49,635 nt of DNA from Perkinsus olseni. Taxonomy: Eukaryota > Perkinsozoa > Perkinsida > Perkinsidae. Positions 21,412 through 37,600 of this stretch are shown in pieces. The DNA lies in NCBI GenBank assembly GCA_013115135.1, contig JABANP010000410.1:1-49635 (forward strand), read 5' to 3'. A model generated the notes under the pieces. That model was not told the DNA's origin and ran no database searches. It saw only the letters and a program-made list of their open reading frames with translations. Position 1 is the stretch's first letter, and each line of letters starts with the position of its first letter. A program made the position numbers and the translations under genes.

Positions 21412-21512
21412 AATTCTCGAGCAGGGTTATCTCGTGTTCGCGATAATCGGCACGAACAGTGTTTGCCTTGAAGAATGGTGTACCCAGGACAGCATTAGCA
21501 TCATATTGCACG
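21412..21512 (-). pseudogene. Relic of an aspartyl protease C-terminus (unit 2)
   Basis: Same relic as 9481-9581, matching the coding 3' end of the A-type proteases. It shows that the loss of that protease predates the unit duplication. Confidence 0.75.
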
Positions 21513-21951
21513 AAATGGGCTCACTTAGAGGTTCTCTGTAGCATTGGTATGCAGTGTAATCAGACGAATCGTCAAGAAGCTTCCCTCAGGGGTACATCCG
21601 AAGAGAGAAGCTTCCTAGCCTTTTGGCATGATTCGCTTACATCTCGGGGGGGCCGTGCCCACGACCGTCACACAGGCCTCGCCCCGGTGTGCCACTACAA
21701 GCACCATCTCCAGGACTTCAAAAGTCCGCCAATCAAGCTGATTTTCCCCCCTACAATTAGCTATCGTTCAGCGATGGTCCCTACCAACGTTTTTCCTTCC
21801 TCAGTGAGTTCTCGTAAGCTCTTTGAAACCCGTCAATTGATTACCGGAAACTAGACCCTAGAGATCCACGACAATTTTGACGCAACAAGAAGAGATCCAC
21901 TGGACACCATAACATCACCAGCATGATCCCACCATCGCCAAAGCTGTAGCA

Positions 21952-23490
21952 TCAGTTCTTGAGTAAAGCTATCCTGTGCTTGGTGTAATCGACGTGGACA
22001 GTGTACGCCTTAAAGAAGGGCGCACCCAGGATAGGATAGGGGTTCTCTTGAACGAAGAGGGCTCTTTCCCCGTTTTCAACTTTCACGCAGTAATGCTTCG
22101 GGTGAATCTTGATGGGTATAGTGTGGCCTCCGCTCAAGGTGAATCCTATCACTGGCAATGACGAGAAAGCTTGCTCCTTGACGAATATAAATCCGTTGTC
22201 TGTTTTCGTCCACATTTGAGCGATCTTCTCATCATCATAGCCCTTTTGTATTAGTTTAACCCGAAGCTTCGTTACGATATCTTCGAGCAAATCTCGTTTC
22301 GGCAAGTTCAAGCAGGTACTTCCCGTATCCAAAACGGCTTCGTATGAGCCTGGGTGACCCAGGCTGGGTCCCGGCTTATAAGGCCTTCCTTGGACATAAG
22401 ATCCCCTTCAGCATCGAAGAGCTTCATCGACGAGGACACAAACACGAAGCTCAGTGTGCGGCGATTCTTCGGGTCAACCACGAATTCTGGAAACATGTAT
22501 TTGTCCATCTCGGAATCATCTATCGTGTCGCCAGAAGTTAGCTGACCCGAGGCGTAAATACCAGCCTGGCTGGTATTGGGTCGAAGGGTGTAAGATAAGC
22601 GTCCTATCACATTTTCCCGGAAGAGGTTATCGATGAAAGTTTCAAAGCTGTCTACCTGTGATTCATATTTGGCCTATTTCAAAATTCTCTTTAAAGAAGA
22701 GCTTCTTGAGGTTTAAGAAGACGAAAAGTTCATGAAGATCAGATTTTTGAAATAGGTTATGACCTTCTTGAAGCTTCTTACGCATTTTAACGTGTGAAAA
22801 CGAGGTTCATAAAGGAAGCCTTCCTTAATGAATGGCTCCTTTAAGAAGGGTTCTTGAACCTCAAGAAGCTGATGGTTTAAAGAATCCTTCTTAAGGTTCT
22901 TAAAGGAGGATTTTGAAAGCCGTTAAGTCAAAATTTGGCGGTTTCACGCGTAAGATGCTCAAGAATGCTTCTTTGAAGAGAATTTTGAAATAGGCCCATT
23001 GTGTCGGGAACCTCGATATACCAAAATGGCCATGGGGTCTGAAAGGTTTCTCCCATCTCGTGTATCGGGAGACCAGGAAGGAGACATTGGTAGGCATATG
23101 GTGGTCGTCGAGCACTCCCGAGCCGGACCGCGGTATACTTTGGATGGTTGAGAGGTCCTCGAAGCGTTGAGTTATCTTTCTCTTCGCATTCTCGAATGTA
23201 CAAGGATCTTTTCTTGGGCACAGATAGCAGCCCGACCCCCACCAGTGGCACGCATCTCTTCCATATTTCCGCTTGTACCATCTGCCGTCCATGACAGACA
23301 TGCTGCAGTAGCCAGTATCCAATAGCAGTTCTACTTCTTGCCCATCTATCTTAACAGTCACGAACCCATCCTCCACGGGCATGGGCACAGTTTTACCCCG
23401 AGTTTCCGGCAGGACTGCTGAACATTCACGACAGATATGAACCCAAGCTTCGAGTAACGTGACAGTAGCAGCAGCACTAGTCTTCCACAT
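21952..23490 (-). pseudogene. Pepsin-like aspartyl protease B2, disrupted
   Basis: Twin of protease B1, read from ATG 23490. It keeps both catalytic motifs (LLLDTGYCS and DTGSTC) and the C-terminal ILGAPFFKAYTVHVDY. It is interrupted by a 329-bp inverted-repeat element at 22670-22998. It also carries a 14-bp insertion near 22354-22367 (a partial duplication of GCCTGGGTCCC) that shifts the frame just before the second motif. Either lesion alone would abolish the product unless the element were spliced; its ends do not make a clean GT-AG intron in this strand. Confidence 0.85.
22670..22998. mobile_element. Harbinger-like MITE inside protease B2
   Basis: This 329-bp element has inverted ends of about 30 bp beginning (T/G)GGCCTATTTCAAAATTCTC. 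It is flanked by ATT on both sides (22667-22669 and 22999-23001), with a single ATT at the empty site in protease B1 (about 10708). The interior is A/G-rich with AAGAAG and TTCTT runs and no ORF. Its end GGGCCTATTTCA resembles GGGCCTCTTTCA of the element at 2312-4056, so both probably belong to one superfamily using 3-bp targets. Confidence 0.88.
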
Positions 23491-24319
23491 TAGAATGGTA
23501 GGCAACACTGAAGGAAATACGAGAGCGGTGAGAGGCAGCTACTGCTTTCAGGAGGCAGCCTTCTGCGAAGCAATGAGCAAATTCGTCGAGGAGTGCCATT
23601 CATTGTCGGCTCGAGTGCCGCTAGTGCAGAAGCAAATTCCACCTCGCGACGAAATCATACCGGAGAGTCGCCGTATTCGAGCCAGCCAAGGTGGGAGAGA
23701 GTTTTCATCTTTTGTGAAGATTCGTCTTCGGTGGCACTTGATGAGAACAGAAGTTGGAAGATGGTTTTCGAATACACCAAGACAGAATTTAACTGTTACC
23801 AGTCATAGGAAACCCAAGACGTGGGTCCCAAGTAAAAAGGACTTCTGAGGGGACTCATATTTACAGTTCATCATCATGTCAATGGGATTAGATAGGTCAA
23901 GATATGGTGACAGTCAGCTTGTGTACTGAGTGGATAGGGACACTGGCCACCAGTCGCCCAAAATCTCCCTTCCATCAAATAACCAATCAAGGACAATCAT
24001 TTGAGCACGAATGTACGGAAATGACGACCACTAACAAAATGAATGATTCAAGGGAATCGTCTTCATAATTTATGAATCATAACGGCAACCCCTTCACCCC
24101 CTTTCATCGAGCGAAGGTAGGATCAGGGTCAACGCGTAACCTTCGAGCTTGAATAAGTTGGAACAATTCCACCAATAGAATAGCCAGATACAAAACCGGC
24201 TATCGTCATGCGACATCCACCTTTGTATGATTACCTTACCGAACCACAGTACAATCAATATGATAGAAGTGATACGCCGACGACATCTTTCATGGCCCGA
24301 GCTCAACATAAACCCCGTG
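23491..24319. other. Region upstream of protease B2, end of unit 2
   Basis: A plus-strand frame 23495-23848 (117 codons from ATG, starts MVGNTEGNTRAV, includes FCEAMSKF and several Cys) diverges from the protease start. In unit 1 it is stopped by TGA after about 40 codons. The rest of the stretch is unique to unit 2. No supported gene. Confidence 0.3.
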
Positions 24320-25335
24320 CTCATGCTGAACCTCGCCATGATGCAGTGACGAATCCTGTGTTGGAGCATAATCGTCTTCTTGGACATCAGACAGAACAAA
24401 ACCGCGGAGGATAGTCTAGTGATGCAGATTATCTCCAGTGATGCAGATTAGCTCCACAGCACTCCGCAGAAGCACCCGTTGATTGGGACGTCTTCCGATC
24501 AGTTCGCCGTGAGAAGGGAGCCATGACAGGTAGCGCTGCCTGAATACCTCCGACATAGGAAGTATTCTGAAGGTAAGCTGAGCCGATATTGATCACCCTT
24601 TGGGCCAGTCGATACCGCAGAATCTGCAGCGCAGATCGCTCTACCATTGATTCAACGCTTGTATACAGCTTATTAGAGGCAATATTATCTAACAGGCAAA
24701 GATATACCCAGAACAATACATCGCTAGCAGTGGCTAGAACTTCTAGCCTAGAAGAATGGGACGCAACGCGTGCCCAGCACATCCCACAGCACACAACGAT
24801 TGTGCGATACCAGTGTGCAAAACGGGCCATTTCTCGCCTGATCAGCGTGTGAAATTGAGGATGTTACACAGTCCGCATACTGTCGGCATGCGTGAGCAGA
24901 GGTTCTACTGTCTTCATTTATCGTGGCTACATCTTGGTATGTTAGAGGAATGTCTTATCGTTGTCTATCTCTCGATCTCAGTGTGCATGCGTGCAAGGCA
25001 GCGGAGCACCTACCGATAACGATATATAGTCGATACCGTAAGTAGCTAACTTTATTAAAGACGGCCAGGGTCTTTCGAGACCAACGTCGCCTCGAGTTCA
25101 ACAGCCGGGCCACAAACATCGTACTGAACTCAAAAATCGGCAACATCAAAATCATAAAGAATATCGTAGGGGGCGGTGAAAAGGCGATTGAAGGGGCAAG
25201 GCATCGTCAAGAACAACATCATCATAACCATCATCATCATTAGAGCATCATAAAATTATGAGAAGAAGTGCATAACGGCCTCACTTGTCCATGTTGTTTT
25301 TCTTCGTTACAGCAGACTGTATGTGGACAACGGCG
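24320..25335. other. Start of unit 3, non-coding
   Basis: Diverged counterpart of 12700-13594, with CAT repeats near 25223-25242. No gene was seen. Confidence 0.45.
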
Positions 25336-26505
25336 TCAATTCTCGAGCAGGGCTATCTTATGGTCGGTATAATCGACATGAACTGTGTATGCCGTGAAGA
25401 ATGGTGTACCCAGGACAGCATTGGCATGGTACTGCACGTTGACCACAACTTCCCCATCTACAAGCGTGACACAGTAATGTTTTGGACGTATCTTCACAAC
25501 TAGAGCCCCGGGTCCCTCGGTAATTGCAAGCCCTAGCACGGGCAAGAAGGAGACAGCTTCTACCTTAACGTTAAGGAAGCCGTTTCTGTCCCTTCTCCAC
25601 ATCTGAGATATTCGTTCTTTGCTGTAGCCTTTCCGCCTAAGTTTTGCTTGAAGGCTCCTCAACATGTCCTCCACCAAATTCAGCCTAGGCAGGTATAAAC
25701 CATTGGTCCCCGTATCCACGATTGCCAAGTATGAGCCTGGACCTCGGTGAGTGAGCCCTTCCTTCGACTTCAGATTCCCCGCCTCATCAAACAGCCCCAA
25801 CGAGTACACGAACACAGCGGTCAATGCTCGGTGATGGCTCGGGGAGAAGACAAACTTTGTGTATATATATTGGCCCGCCTCAGACTCGTTTATCGTTTCT
25901 CCTAATGTGAGGTTCCCCGAGATGAAATCAGCATCCTGGCTGGTATTAGTCCGAAGAGTGTACGAAAGTCGTCCTACCACATTTTTCCGAAATAAAGTGT
26001 CGAGTAAGCTCTGACGTGTGACGCCCGGTGGTGAGCATGAGATACCGAAGAAGCCCCACGGCGTAGTTTCATTGTCAGTCCAGACTGTGTGTCTCGAAAC
26101 CATGAAATTGACGTCGGTAGGTTCATGGCCATCCATGACCAGGGCGCCGGTGCGTGGCAGGCCCTTGATTGAAGAGTTGTCCGCGAAGTCGTCCTTTATC
26201 TTATCTTTTGCATGCTTGAACTTACAAGGTGCTTTCTTCGGGCAGAAGTAGCAGCCTGAGCCCCACCAGTCGCATGCATCTCCTCCATATTTTCGCTTAT
26301 ACCATCTGCCGTCCATAACCGCCAGGCCGTAGTAGCCAGAATCCAAGCGTAGTTCTACTTCTTGTCCGTCTATCTCAACAGCGACGAACCCTTCCTCCAC
26401 GGGCATGGTCACCGTCTTAGCCGGGGCATCTGGCAGGAGTGCTGAGGATTCACGACAGATATATAGCCAAGCTTTGAGTAGCGCGAAAGCAGCGACCGTC
26501 CGCAT
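25336..26505 (-). CDS. Pepsin-like aspartyl protease A3, secreted
   Basis: A 389-residue intronless protein from ATG 26505 and the only intact A-type copy in the window. The leader MRTVAAFALLKAWLYICRES is weakly hydrophobic. The first active-site motif is LRLDSGYYG (Asp55; DSG instead of DTG), the second AIVDTGTNG (Asp264), and the C-terminus is LGTPFFTAYTVHVDY. A Cys cluster (C78, C85, C88, C94) follows the first Asp as in B1. Ser for Thr after the catalytic Asp is tolerated in some A1 enzymes, so activity is likely but not assured. It is about 75-80 percent similar to A2 by eye and lies next to the CDC5 gene in opposite orientation. Confidence 0.87.
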   Translation of the reverse strand: MRTVAAFALLKAWLYICRESSALLPDAPAKTVTMPVEEGFVAVEIDGQEVELRLDSGYYGLAVMDGRWYKRKYGGDACDWWGSGCYFCPKKAPCKFKHAKDKIKDDFADNSSIKGLPRTGALVMDGHEPTDVNFMVSRHTVWTDNETTPWGFFGISCSPPGVTRQSLLDTLFRKNVVGRLSYTLRTNTSQDADFISGNLTLGETINESEAGQYIYTKFVFSPSHHRALTAVFVYSLGLFDEAGNLKSKEGLTHRGPGSYLAIVDTGTNGLYLPRLNLVEDMLRSLQAKLRRKGYSKERISQMWRRDRNGFLNVKVEAVSFLPVLGLAITEGPGALVVKIRPKHYCVTLVDGEVVVNVQYHANAVLGTPFFTAYTVHVDYTDHKIALLEN

Positions 26506-31550
<5,045 letters not shown>

Positions 31551-32427
31551 GGGCGGCAGCACATCAGAACGTATACCCGTCGTCGTGTTGTACAATTGCT
31601 CTTTCCTCATCTTCGGCGCGTGTAAACGGTTTTCTCTGTTGTTTACGATGCTGTTGCGCTCATCTAATCATCGGGAGTGCTCGCTCAACGTCATTGGTCG
31701 GTCTCGAAGGGAAAGTAGGGAGGGTGTAGGAGTCGCGGTCTGCCGATAACTTGTGTCTTGAGAAGGGGGAACCCGGGGAGGCGGTGGCTCCATCGTTGGT
31801 CGCGCGCTTTTGCCGGATCGGTTGCTTTACTTGCACATTCATTGTGGGGGATTCTTGATCGACCGATTGTGGAACCCGGGATCGTATTCTACGTGTGAAA
31901 ATCAATTTCTGAATCGATTCTGAGTGACGGATTTAGTTTTGGAGACTCAGTGTTTTCTAATGGCCTGCATGCGGGCCCGCCTATCGACTGGTTCGGGCTT
32001 CATCTCTCGCTTCCCAGCTCATCATTTTCCTACCTTCCCCCGTCACTCGTTAGGCCGTTTGGAATCCCACCTAGTTCCGAGAGTCCCTTGGTGTGACGAT
32101 GCGAACATGGCCGGGTTGTTGAGAGAGTTAATTCTGAATTTCAGAATACATTCTGGGATCGCATGTGAAAATCGAGTCAACCCCGTTGTTTCATCCTCGG
32201 GCGCGCGCTTTTGTCTCAGGGATTGTGTTACCTCTGAATGAGCAACGATTGTGCTTTCTTATAGTAGCTGTGACTCGTGCAACCCACCATATCGGGCGGG
32301 TAGAATGAAGTCTCCAAAATGACCCGCTGAGGGCCTTCGGAGCGGCGTGACGGCCTCGGGTTGCTAAAACCGAATTCGTTTTTTGCTCTCAAGCTTACCA
32401 TTTTTCTACCTTTTCCCGACACTCGGT
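31551..32427. other. Intergenic CDC5 to phosphate carrier
   Basis: No gene seen. It contains repeated words: TGTGAAAATC at about 31895 and 32165 (also in CDC5 intron 7 near 29312), GCGCGCTTTTG at about 31803 and 32204, and two related stretches CATTTTCCTACCTTCCCCCG (32025) and CATTTTTCTACCTTTTCCCG (32399). The second of these lies just before the carrier start. This suggests a local duplication of a promoter-like segment. Confidence 0.4.
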
Positions 32428-34074
32428 ATGCCAGCTGCCGCTCAGAAGGGTTGGGATGCTCGTTTTGCCAACCCCGCAATACCCCATACCAACTCTTACT
32501 ATGCCAAGTGCTTGGCTGGAGGGGCCCTGGCCTGCGGACTCACCCACACTGCCGTTACTCCTCTCGATGTGGTCAAGTGCAACATGCAGGTCAGTCTTGC
32601 GCATGCGTGCAGGGTTGGTACCAACTTTTTCCCAACTTTTGTGGGCCTCAGGTTAATCCTTCCAAGTATCGTAGCCTGATCTCTGGTGTTCGCACCATCG
32701 CAGCGGAGGAAGGTGAGTCGCGGAGGAGAGTCTTGGGCGGAGCGAAGCGGTTTTTTATTGCGATTTTTGTGATCAGGTGCCAGGATGTTGATCAAGGGTT
32801 GGGAGCCTACTTGTATTGGATACCACTTCCAGGGCATGTTCAAGTTCGGCCTGAATGAGGTCTTCAAGGATCTCTACGCCAACATGCTCGGAGAACAGAA
32901 CGCTACCAAGTGAGCTTCGATGAGGACGGCTGCTGTTGCGATAATTATCTATTGTACACGTGAAAGTAGCATAAATTGGGATGCCCGTGTAGGGTTGATT
33001 TCTGCTAGCCCGTCGTACTGGTGTAAATTCCTCCTTTTCCGGCTGTCCTCGGTGCAGCCCTCTATCGTAGGTACCGAGCTTTCGTGTGGGCGGGTGCCAG
33101 CGCTTCGGCCGAGTTCTTCGCCGACATCGCTCTCTGCCCCATGGAGATGGTCAAAGTGAAGGTCCAGACGTCCCCACCGGGCACTTTCCCGACCAGTTTT
33201 GGCGCGGCACTGCAGCAAATGAACGCTACTAGGGCGGAGACAAGATTCCCCTTCGGCAGCGTTGTGCCGCTGTGGTCGAGACAGATACCGTAAGTCTTCA
33301 TTCTTGGTCATCAGGGGTATCTTTAGGCGATAGGTTAACCTATAAGTTACCATCGTAGTATCAAGATTCCCTGTTTCAATCGTCTTGATTTTCTTCCTCC
33401 GTGCGCGCAACCGGCTCCGCCACCCAGTGTGGGGTAGCGCGGGAAGCAATATCCTCTCTCGGTGTCGTCTTTCTTGAGGAGCCGCTAACGTCCCGTTCTA
33501 GCCAGGCAGCGGTGGATGTCAGGTACACAGTCGCCAAGTTCGTCGGGTTCGAGTACTGTGTTGAGAAGTTCTACAGACACGTCTTCACGAACCCTCGGGA
33601 CTCTTACTCTAAGGGCACTCAGCTCGGCATCACCTTCGCCTCGGGTTACATCGCCGGTGTTTTCTGCGCCATTGTGTCCCAGCCGGCGGACAACCTTGTG
33701 TCTCAGATGGGTAGGGAGGGGGGGGAGAGTTGGTGAGGATAGGTCGTGTGTTGTCAGGCAAGGTTGAGAACCAAGGGAAAAGCTTCGGTCAGATGGCGTC
33801 CGAGCAGGGACTGAAGAATCTCTTTATGAAGGGACTGGGTAGGCTTGGGTGGGCGCGGATCGAAACGGAAAGGGTCGAGCTATTCTCCATCTTTCCAGCT
33901 TCGACCTATGATACGTTCCATCCATCTCGGTCGATGTGTACATGTGTTGTTGGGCCAGGTACCCGTATTATCATGATTGGTACTTTGACTGGCCTTCAGT
34001 GGTACATCTACGATGCTTGGAAGACCATGATGGGTTTGGGAACGTCCGGCGGCCAAGCTGTTGCTAAGAAATAG
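32428..34074 (+). CDS. Mitochondrial phosphate carrier (SLC25A3 type)
   Basis: Imports inorganic phosphate into the mitochondrial matrix for ATP synthesis. Exons read by eye: 32428-32589, 32652-32712, 32777-32909, 33071-33289, 33523-33710, 33758-33838, 33959-34074, total 319 residues, all GT-AG and in phase. Three carrier repeats have signatures PLDVVKCNMQ, PMEMVKVKVQ and PADNLVSQM. Diagnostic phosphate-carrier stretches are GWEPTCIGYHFQGMFKFG, ASASAEFFADIALCPME, GYIAGVFCAIVSQPAD and RIIMIGTLTGLQWYIYD. Acceptor choices before exons 4 and 5 were fixed by avoiding in-frame stops. No cleavable presequence is evident, as usual for carriers. Confidence 0.93.
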
Positions 34075-34131
34075 AGGGCCCGGGGATCGAACCTGGGACC
34101 TGCGGGCAGTATCCTTTTCTGTCATGCTACA
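34075..34131 (-). other. tRNA-like fragment with B box after phosphate carrier
   Basis: On the minus strand a perfect B-box-like GGTTCGATCCC (34083-34093) follows, at tRNA-like spacing, TAGCATGACAG, which faintly resembles an A box. Stem pairing is poor (the T stem has mismatches), and no matching acceptor stem is seen. Likely a tRNA-derived repeat or pseudogene rather than a functional tRNA. Confidence 0.35.
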
Positions 34132-34677
34132 ATAGTAATGTCATTTTTTGTGTATGGGAGAGCGGCGTATGTTAGTCTTAGGCTAGTGATGACCACGCCT
34201 TGCGTTCAAGTTGAGCTTAATGGTGCGTAAAGTACTCGGGGACCGAGATCCGATCTAGGGCTAGGGTAAGGTCATCTTGAGTTTACTGCGGTTCCTCGTC
34301 GGGACTCAGAGTATAATTTCATGAGATCTACTACTGAGAATGGCTGTCGTCGTTTTTCGTCGATCTGTTGATCTGTTCGTTTCATCTGAGTAGTGTAGTG
34401 CCTCGTTCGAGTCAGAGTTGCTCGGTCGACGCCTGCGGATCTCTCTCAATCTGTGAGTGGGTATAGGTCACTAAAAGCAGTATTTGAACCCTTTGTCTGC
34501 CAGAGGGTCGGAGGACGTGTGCGTGGGTCAGTCTAAAGTCCTACGCCGTCACCGGCTTGATGCTGCTGACAACTTAACGATGAGCTCTTCGAGCTGCACT
34601 ATGAAGCCAACCGGTCCTTGAGTTGTCACGTTATTAGGAGGATGTGGTAGCTCTCCTTTCAGCAGTCTTAGTACCTT
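34132..34677. other. Intergenic phosphate carrier to aminotransferase
   Basis: About 550 bp with no supported gene. A T-rich stretch lies at 34141-34150. Confidence 0.35.
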
Positions 34678-37600
34678 ATGTTGAGCCGTGGCATCATTAT
34701 TCGTGGTTTTTCTACTGCTGGCGTCGGCACGCGTCCGATCGCGCCGCTATCCCACGTGAAGGTGTACTCTCCACCAGACAGTCTGAATCAAGTCTTGAGG
34801 GACAGCAAGGACTTAAAGGGGGCGTTGAAACTGGATTATAATGAGGTGACGATCGGGAGGCGATTCCGACCGACAGAGCCACTCGCGTGGCTGCTGCAAC
34901 AAAGCTCTTTTCATGGAGGCACTGGAACTTTGGTTATATTTCTAATAATATTATTATTGCTGCTGCTGTTATGTGAAAAATAGGGTACCGTTTGACTATG
35001 GGCTCTCGAGGATCAATCTTGCCTGTAGCTAAGCTCTCCCCCGCATAGTGTGCGGCTTAGACGCTCTTGTCCGTATTTTTGTCCATCAGGCCACAATTCC
35101 GCCCCCTCCAGCCGTCACAAATCGACTGGTATCGTTTTTGAACGCACAAGATGGCCGTCTGACGTTGCCGTGGTACCCACATCTGTTCGGCGAAGCGTGC
35201 CTCGAGGACATCACTAGGCATGTCGATCTGGACGAGAAGCATATTCTGATCAACAATGGAAGGTGAAAGAACGATTTTGGTGGTGCTTTTCAATACCGAT
35301 GCTCAGCGACGACGGTCTTCGTCTCATTATGGATACCTTTCTTGCGCCGGGAGACAGGGCGTTGGTCCCTCAGCCAAGCTATCCGCAGGTGAGTTGTTGC
35401 ACCTTTCGCTTATCGGCCGCAAACGATTACCGATGTTCCTAGTCTTTGAGCTGTTTCTCGAAAGTAGCTGCGAGGAGTGTAGAGACATGTCCTGTGACTC
35501 GCGAGTGATAACCGATTCAAATCGCAGGAAGGTGGGAGGTGGTTTAGTGAATAACCAGTTGAATCTCGTCATTTTCACCGGTATAATAGCTGATCGCTTC
35601 TCCAGCCCTCGTACGTGTTCCATCATCGCTCCATAATAGGTTGGAATCTTCATTGAAGGCTGCCACGCACAGCACATGAAGATGGAGTTGAAAGACCCTT
35701 TCCACAACGACGAAAGTAGGCATGGGTTTATCAGGCTCCAGACGCTGGCCTTTGTCGTCGATTCCTTGTGGTCACTAAATCTTACTGCTGAGTGTAATCC
35801 AGGGAACACGCGCCAGGATACTGGGGACGTTAATCCCAATAACGTATGAACAGATCAATGGTAGATCGCTTAAGCCTAGCAGAAGACAATCTCACAAACA
35901 ATGGCGTGCGCGTCTGCGACACGACAAGAGTCGGTCGCAGCTTCCGCTTCCATAGAGCCAACGTGAGCTCACGCGTCTTCGTCAATAGTAGTGGGGGTTG
36001 TGCCCCAGGCAAGCAACCAGGGACGAGTTCAGAAAATCTCCCACTCCGACGGTAGAGGCTTTCTGCTCAAGTCTTCTGCGGAACCTAAAGCCCGGGGTTT
36101 GACGGAGCGAACCTAGCGAAGATGCTGGTGCCAAGTCGGTCTTGGACGGATACGGGAAAACGCCGCTGCCCGTCAATCGAACAGGCGGACCATTCCGGCA
36201 GTCGGCGCGTATATCTGCCTCATTACCTGCTGAGCACTCTGACTCACTCGACTTATCCTGTTGCAATGCAACGATGAAGCGGGTGTCAAAGATGATATCT
36301 TTGAGTCTGCGGGCTCGCTGTGATGGTCAGAATTGATTTGAACTATTGCCATAGTCCTTGACTCGGAGTCCTGGGCTCACAAAATGTTTGATGGCCCCGA
36401 GGAGCTGAGCTCTACGGTTCTCCGTCGTCATCTGTCTGGATCACTAGACAGCTCCATGTAACCGAGGCGAGTGGTAGTCCTCGCAGGGTAGATGCTCTCT
36501 TGTTATCTGCGCATGGGAGGGGATGTAAGATTCCGAATTCACTGCTTGGTGCAGTTGTAAACGGAAAATATGAAATTGACGTTTTGCTGAGTGAACTCGG
36601 AGATTCATTCGTCGAGAGTATGATAAACTGTAGACGTCGCCGAACGTGCTCTCCCGCCTGGGACGCTAACGGTTGGTCGCACCAGCTGGGGGCTCAGCAA
36701 GAGAGTCAGCTATGTATTGCCGAGAGCGTTGCGTTCGCTGAGGCTGCTCTGTTGTAGACTTCATGAATGAGTGGCAGTAGCATCGTGAATCTTGAAAATG
36801 GATATCGTCCCGTTGTAGGTTATCTCTGATGCAGGTGAACTTAGAGCGAAGATCGCGGAGGTCGATCCCAAAGTCGTCTACCTAATTTCTCCCAACAATC
36901 CCACAGGTGAGGCCCACCGTAGTAACGGTGTTAGAAAGTCATCGAACAGCCGAGTATGCCGGTCTCGACAGGTACGGAGTGGCATCCAAGCTTTATCGAG
37001 AGCCTCTGCAAGGAGAATCCTCAGAGAATGATCATAGCAGGTGGGCATGGCTCCTTCTACGAGTCTTGGACCTTCTGCGCCAGCCGTTAGTAATGATACA
37101 AATTCGAATGAAGCTGGCCTTGACTGGAGCGGAGCGATGAGATTGAAGTTTGTTTCCCTCAGATGAGGCATACCACGAGTTCGCCAAGCTACCGTCCTCA
37201 TCGCAGCTTGTCCAGAGTCTACCCAACCTCGTCGTCACACGCACGTTCTCGAAATGCTTTGGCCTTGCAGCCCTGCGCATTGGTTTCCTGATGGCTCACG
37301 AAGATACCGTCGGAGGTGCTACAGGGGCGTTTGTCCGTAGTCCGTAGCGCGGCTGATCAGGGCGCTCTCCGTTAATCCATTTAGAGTCACGTTTCTGACA
37401 AGAGTGAAACTTGTGATTAGGAGGAGCTTGATCCTAGCTTGTGTGTTGGTGTTTTCAGAGATGAAGAAATTATACAACAGCAAGTCGGTGAATATGCTGG
37501 CTCAGCTCGCCGCGTCGGAAGCCCTGAGAAATCGCGACTTTTACATGAGCTACGCGAAGGAAGTCTGCGAGGCTCGGGACTGGTTGGTGGGAGATCTTCG

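Larger units (their letters stand above)
12700..24319. repeat. Tandem unit 2 of secreted-protein/transporter array
   Basis: This is the second copy of the roughly 11.6-12.7 kb unit, with the same gene order as unit 1. It differs from unit 1 by a few percent of bases in the MFS gene and by several structural changes: a shorter Harbinger-like element, an intact body for the two-exon secreted gene, a 329-bp insertion and a 14-bp insertion in the B-type protease, and a one-base loss in the small peptide gene. The junction at about 12700 is placed where similarity to the start of unit 3 begins. Confidence 0.9.

Noticed and set aside
22670..22998. Intron in protease B2
   Set aside because: It has inverted ends and a duplicated ATT target and is absent from the intact twin; ends are not GT-AG in the coding strand.
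34075..34131. Functional tRNA gene downstream of the phosphate carrier
   Set aside because: B box present, but T stem is mismatched and no acceptor stem pairs.
37321..37393. Extra exon in the aminotransferase reading [11 protein letters not shown]
   Set aside because: Direct joining of 37315 to 37459 restores the family's [12 protein letters not shown] context in phase; the extra segment would interrupt it and needs a weak acceptor.
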